DNA of 64,000 nt from Clostridium sp. AT4 (GTDB lineage Bacteria; Bacillota; Clostridia; Lachnospirales; Lachnospiraceae): positions 17,347 to 81,346 of the forward strand of contig NZ_LN999827.1 in NCBI RefSeq assembly GCF_001517625.2, in the 5' to 3' direction. A model generated the notes under the pieces. It was not told where the DNA came from, did no database searches, and worked only from the letters and a program-made list of their open reading frames with translations. Below are positions 63,611 through 64,000 of this stretch, in pieces. How positions within the stretch are numbered: position 1 is the first letter of the stretch; every line of letters starts with the position of its first letter. Made by a program: the position numbers and the translations under genes.

Positions 63611-64000
63611 TGTTTATTGCAATCAAAACGGATGACGGCCGGATTAAGGGTAAAATTTCTTTTTATTGCAAAGTGCTTCATGTTTCAAGGCAGGCATTCA
63701 ACAAATTCCTAAAAGCAAAAGATACCCCTTGGAAATATCAGGCACTGGCAGATGCAATGCTTGATATTTGCAGCGAAGATGAATGCAATGACACTTATGG
63801 AAGAATCCGTATGTATCAGGCCTTACAGCTCAAACAGCCTGAGGGAGTACATATTCCCGGTGAGAGAACTGTTTATCGTGTCATGGCAGAAATTGGTCTT
63901 AATCATAAACCAAAACGTAAGCCGAATGGTATTACCAAAGCTGATAGAGAAGCCAGTAAATCCGACGATTTAATCAAGCGTGACTTCGCTGCTGAAAAGC
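63610..64000 (+). CDS. IS3-family orfB transposase (3' partial)
   Basis: Open from ATG 63610 (overlapping the orfA stop, TAATG) to the window end, 130 codons. It is in the -1 frame relative to orfA. Features: N-terminal IKTDDGRIKGKISFYCKVL, HTH_21-like region VSRQAFNKFL and YGRIRMYQAL; GERTVYRVMAEIGL is the IS3 pre-catalytic segment. The DDE catalytic core lies beyond the window. Confidence 0.85.
   Translation, partial: MFIAIKTDDGRIKGKISFYCKVLHVSRQAFNKFLKAKDTPWKYQALADAMLDICSEDECNDTYGRIRMYQALQLKQPEGVHIPGERTVYRVMAEIGLNHKPKRKPNGITKADREASKSDDLIKRDFAAEK

Larger units (their letters stand above)
63200..64000 (+). mobile_element. IS3-family insertion sequence (left part)
   Basis: orfA and orfB lie in the -1-frame arrangement of IS3 elements. 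The left boundary is approximate (before the TTGACC at 63203), and the right end is outside the window. The inverted repeat cannot be confirmed without the other end. Confidence 0.8.

Overview
The window looks like chromosomal DNA of a strictly anaerobic, endospore-forming Clostridia member, most probably a gut-type Lachnospiraceae. This rests on three different [FeFe] hydrogenases, a cotJABC spore-coat operon, many AGGAGG ribosome binding sites, lipoprotein-anchored oligopeptide transporters, choline-binding-type wall repeats and a base composition that looks close to 50 % G+C. I found no tRNA, rRNA, CRISPR array or recognisable riboswitch.

Layout. 1-1475: 3' part of a group A [FeFe] hydrogenase. 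1578-4848: OmpR-type response regulator and histidine kinase (minus strand). 4997-8294: surface PL9-like pectate lyase and an esterase behind a cre-like palindrome. 8464-12340: operon of an SGNH-type esterase, an ABC-F ATPase and isoaspartyl dipeptidase. 12526-20643: peptide operon with binding protein, two permeases, two ATPases, a dipeptide epimerase and a serine hydrolase, under a near-consensus promoter. 20777-27079: a second complete oligopeptide transporter plus a small membrane protein. 27266-27958: orphan cobI. 28042-33015: operon of a 2Fe-2S protein, a PAS-bearing group C (sensory) hydrogenase, a SpoIIE-type phosphatase and a group B hydrogenase.

33246-40930: patatin-like lipase; a divergent Cys/Gly-rich protein facing cotJABC; a short NMT1/Tau-type ABC transporter; CstA; an unaccompanied MazF-type toxin. 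41081-45846: the most unusual locus, five minus-strand genes for an Sfp-type phosphopantetheinyl transferase, an alpha/beta hydrolase, a freestanding condensation domain, a freestanding carrier protein and an AMP-forming ligase. It looks like a minimal split NRPS or acyl-conjugation pathway. A TetR regulator is encoded divergently (46038-46655), and two related 17-bp palindromes lie in the shared control region, one over the -35 box and one downstream of the predicted start. The tetR gene is co-directional with, and 4 bp from, a class A penicillin-binding protein gene and a small membrane protein gene, suggesting an envelope link.

49854-62834: housekeeping and carbon-storage genes (shikimate-kinase-like, flavin reductase, CBS-type inorganic pyrophosphatase, wall-binding repeat protein, MalQ, AraC regulator, glycogen phosphorylase, GlmS, VanZ) and a decayed HipA-like kinase pseudogene. 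The right end (about 63200-64000) is the left part of an IS3-family element. Its orfA carries a TGA nonsense codon, an A-AAA-AAC slippery heptamer is visible, and orfB runs off the window.
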